Below, in pieces: positions 49,453-50,199 of a stretch of DNA of 50,199 nucleotides (its first letter is position 1; each line of letters starts with the position of its first letter). This DNA comes from Candidatus Aminicenantota bacterium (GTDB taxonomy: Bacteria > Acidobacteriota > Aminicenantia > UBA2199). The notes below the pieces were generated by a model. It saw only the letters and a list, made by a program, of their open reading frames with translations, was not told the DNA's origin and searched no databases. The stretch spans positions 7,013 through 57,211 of the forward strand of contig JADFDP010000006.1 in NCBI GenBank assembly GCA_018262835.1, read 5' to 3'. Position numbers and translations under genes: made by a program.

Positions 49453-50199
49453 ATGAAAAAAACCTTGGCGATCCTGTTGGCGGCTGCAGCTGTTTTTTTC
49501 ATCATTTTTATTTTTGCCACCCAAAAAAAAACCACCCGCATACTGGAAAGGACCCAAACCCAACTCAGAACTCGGGCGATTCACCTGCAAATTTCCAGTG
49601 GAAAAATCCGGGAAAGTGATGATGGACAACTGCTTCTGTCTGCCAACGCCATCCATGACATAGAATACTGTGAGCCGAATTATTATGTGGCGACTTCCGG
49701 TGGGATTCTCCTGCTCGACGCCAATTTCCAACCAACAAGCCGGCTGACCACCTGTTCAGGCTTGCAGGCAGTGGATGTCCGCCAGATAATCAAAAGCCCG
49801 CAATATCTGTACTTTATATATAAAGACGGTCGGTTCTCAAGGTTGGCGAACAATTCCTACGACCATTTCCAAGCCTCCGGCCTGGCGATTCGCAGCGGTC
49901 TTTATATCGACAACAAGGTTTTCCTGGCCGATCAGGATCATGTTTACCGGCTTCAGGAAGACCGTTTGCAGGAAATCATTGAACACAAGCATATAAAAAA
50001 AATATTCGGCCAGGAGCATGTGCATATCATTGATGCCGAAAACCGGATCTTCAGAATCGGAAGAGACAACCAGCTCGTTGCCACACCGGACCTGCAGCTG
50101 GTCAGCAATGCCCGGGAATCCCTCAATTCCCTTTATATCGCTTCCAGCCGCGGGCTCTATTCAGGAGCCGCTATAACATTACTGTTCCCCGGGCATTAT
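49453..50199 (+). CDS. Membrane-anchored extracytoplasmic protein, propeller-like; cut off by window edge
   Basis: The visible 249 residues start with one membrane helix (TLAILLAAAAVFFIIFIFAT) that may act as a signal anchor. The remainder has repeated strand units such as YYVATSGGILLLDANFQ, LYFIYKDGRFSRLANN, LYIDNKVFLADQDHVYRLQ and VHIIDAENRIFRIGRDNQL, of about 40 residues each, which look like beta-propeller blades. The frame is open to the window end. A GGAG ribosome site lies about 8 nt upstream. No enzymatic motif is visible. It diverges from the Rrf2 regulator gene. Confidence 0.7.
   Translation, partial: MKKTLAILLAAAAVFFIIFIFATQKKTTRILERTQTQLRTRAIHLQISSGKIRESDDGQLLLSANAIHDIEYCEPNYYVATSGGILLLDANFQPTSRLTTCSGLQAVDVRQIIKSPQYLYFIYKDGRFSRLANNSYDHFQASGLAIRSGLYIDNKVFLADQDHVYRLQEDRLQEIIEHKHIKKIFGQEHVHIIDAENRIFRIGRDNQLVATPDLQLVSNARESLNSLYIASSRGLYSGAAITLLFPGHY

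Noticed and set aside
1-50199. CRISPR arrays, insertion sequences or prophage genes
   Set aside because: No regularly spaced direct repeats, transposase, integrase cassette or phage structural genes were found; the XerD gene is a housekeeping type.

Overview
The window is a densely packed chromosomal segment with moderate-to-high GC, from a Gram-negative bacterium. A Kdo (LPS core) pathway (kdsA, kdsD, kdsC), outer-membrane beta-barrel proteins and a porin show an outer membrane. Partner-switching regulators, a Ser/Thr kinase, an archaeal-type phosphoglycerate mutase, a DUF6599 protein, an acyl-CoA mutase and a probable serine palmitoyltransferase fit an uncultured Acidobacteria/Aminicenantes-like lineage. 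That placement is inference; there is no rRNA marker here. No tRNA, rRNA, CRISPR array, transposase or prophage gene was found.

Layout. 1-1426: a perR-katA peroxide-response unit (katA runs off the left edge) behind a promoter overlapped by a perfect Fur-type palindrome. 1800-3221: a transglutaminase-like lipoprotein between two long gene-free stretches. 3222-15333: NYN/LOTUS RNase-like gene, mfd, cca-folP, a DUF6599 protein, then a leftward kdsA-kdsD-kdsC-M28 peptidase-barrel run. 15610-18902: acyl-CoA mutase large subunit, DUF948/YtxH pair and an orphan ParB-like protein. 19030-25451: dipeptidase-patatin-YkgJ operon, thiF-thiS, rlmN, an aminotransferase and a Lys/Ala-rich nucleoid-type protein. 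25600-29286: ndk-STAS-RsbW-SpoIIE-purA operon. 29378-31499: phosphate-type binding protein plus porin. 31555-39692: apgM-MBL-xerD, then grpE-dnaK-dnaJ-rsmE-Ser/Thr kinase. 39943-41626: ftsB-htpX and bacterioferritin. 41824-48364: a five-gene envelope lipid/glycan operon led by a probable serine palmitoyltransferase, with a divergent epimerase. 48372-50199: a small exported protein, an Rrf2/IscR-type regulator and the start of a membrane-anchored propeller-like protein.

How the genes work together. Many genes overlap by ATGA, GTGA or TAATG junctions, so translational coupling is the rule. Promoters are easy to see (TTGACA-like, 16-18 bp spacer, TATAAT-like). At about eight genes (mfd, cca, kdsA, the dipeptidase, rlmN, ftsB, the epimerase and the Rrf2 gene) the -10 box lies only 6-9 nt before the start codon and no Shine-Dalgarno is visible, which predicts leaderless mRNAs. 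Two families of palindromic intergenic repeats occur, each in two copies: one of about 160 bp, one built from a 7-bp tandem unit.

Most notable candidates for follow-up are the possible glycosphingolipid-type operon (41824-48364), the leaderless start pattern, the 11-bp-spaced repeats before the phosphate-binding gene, and a PerR-like regulator paired with a Fur-type operator.
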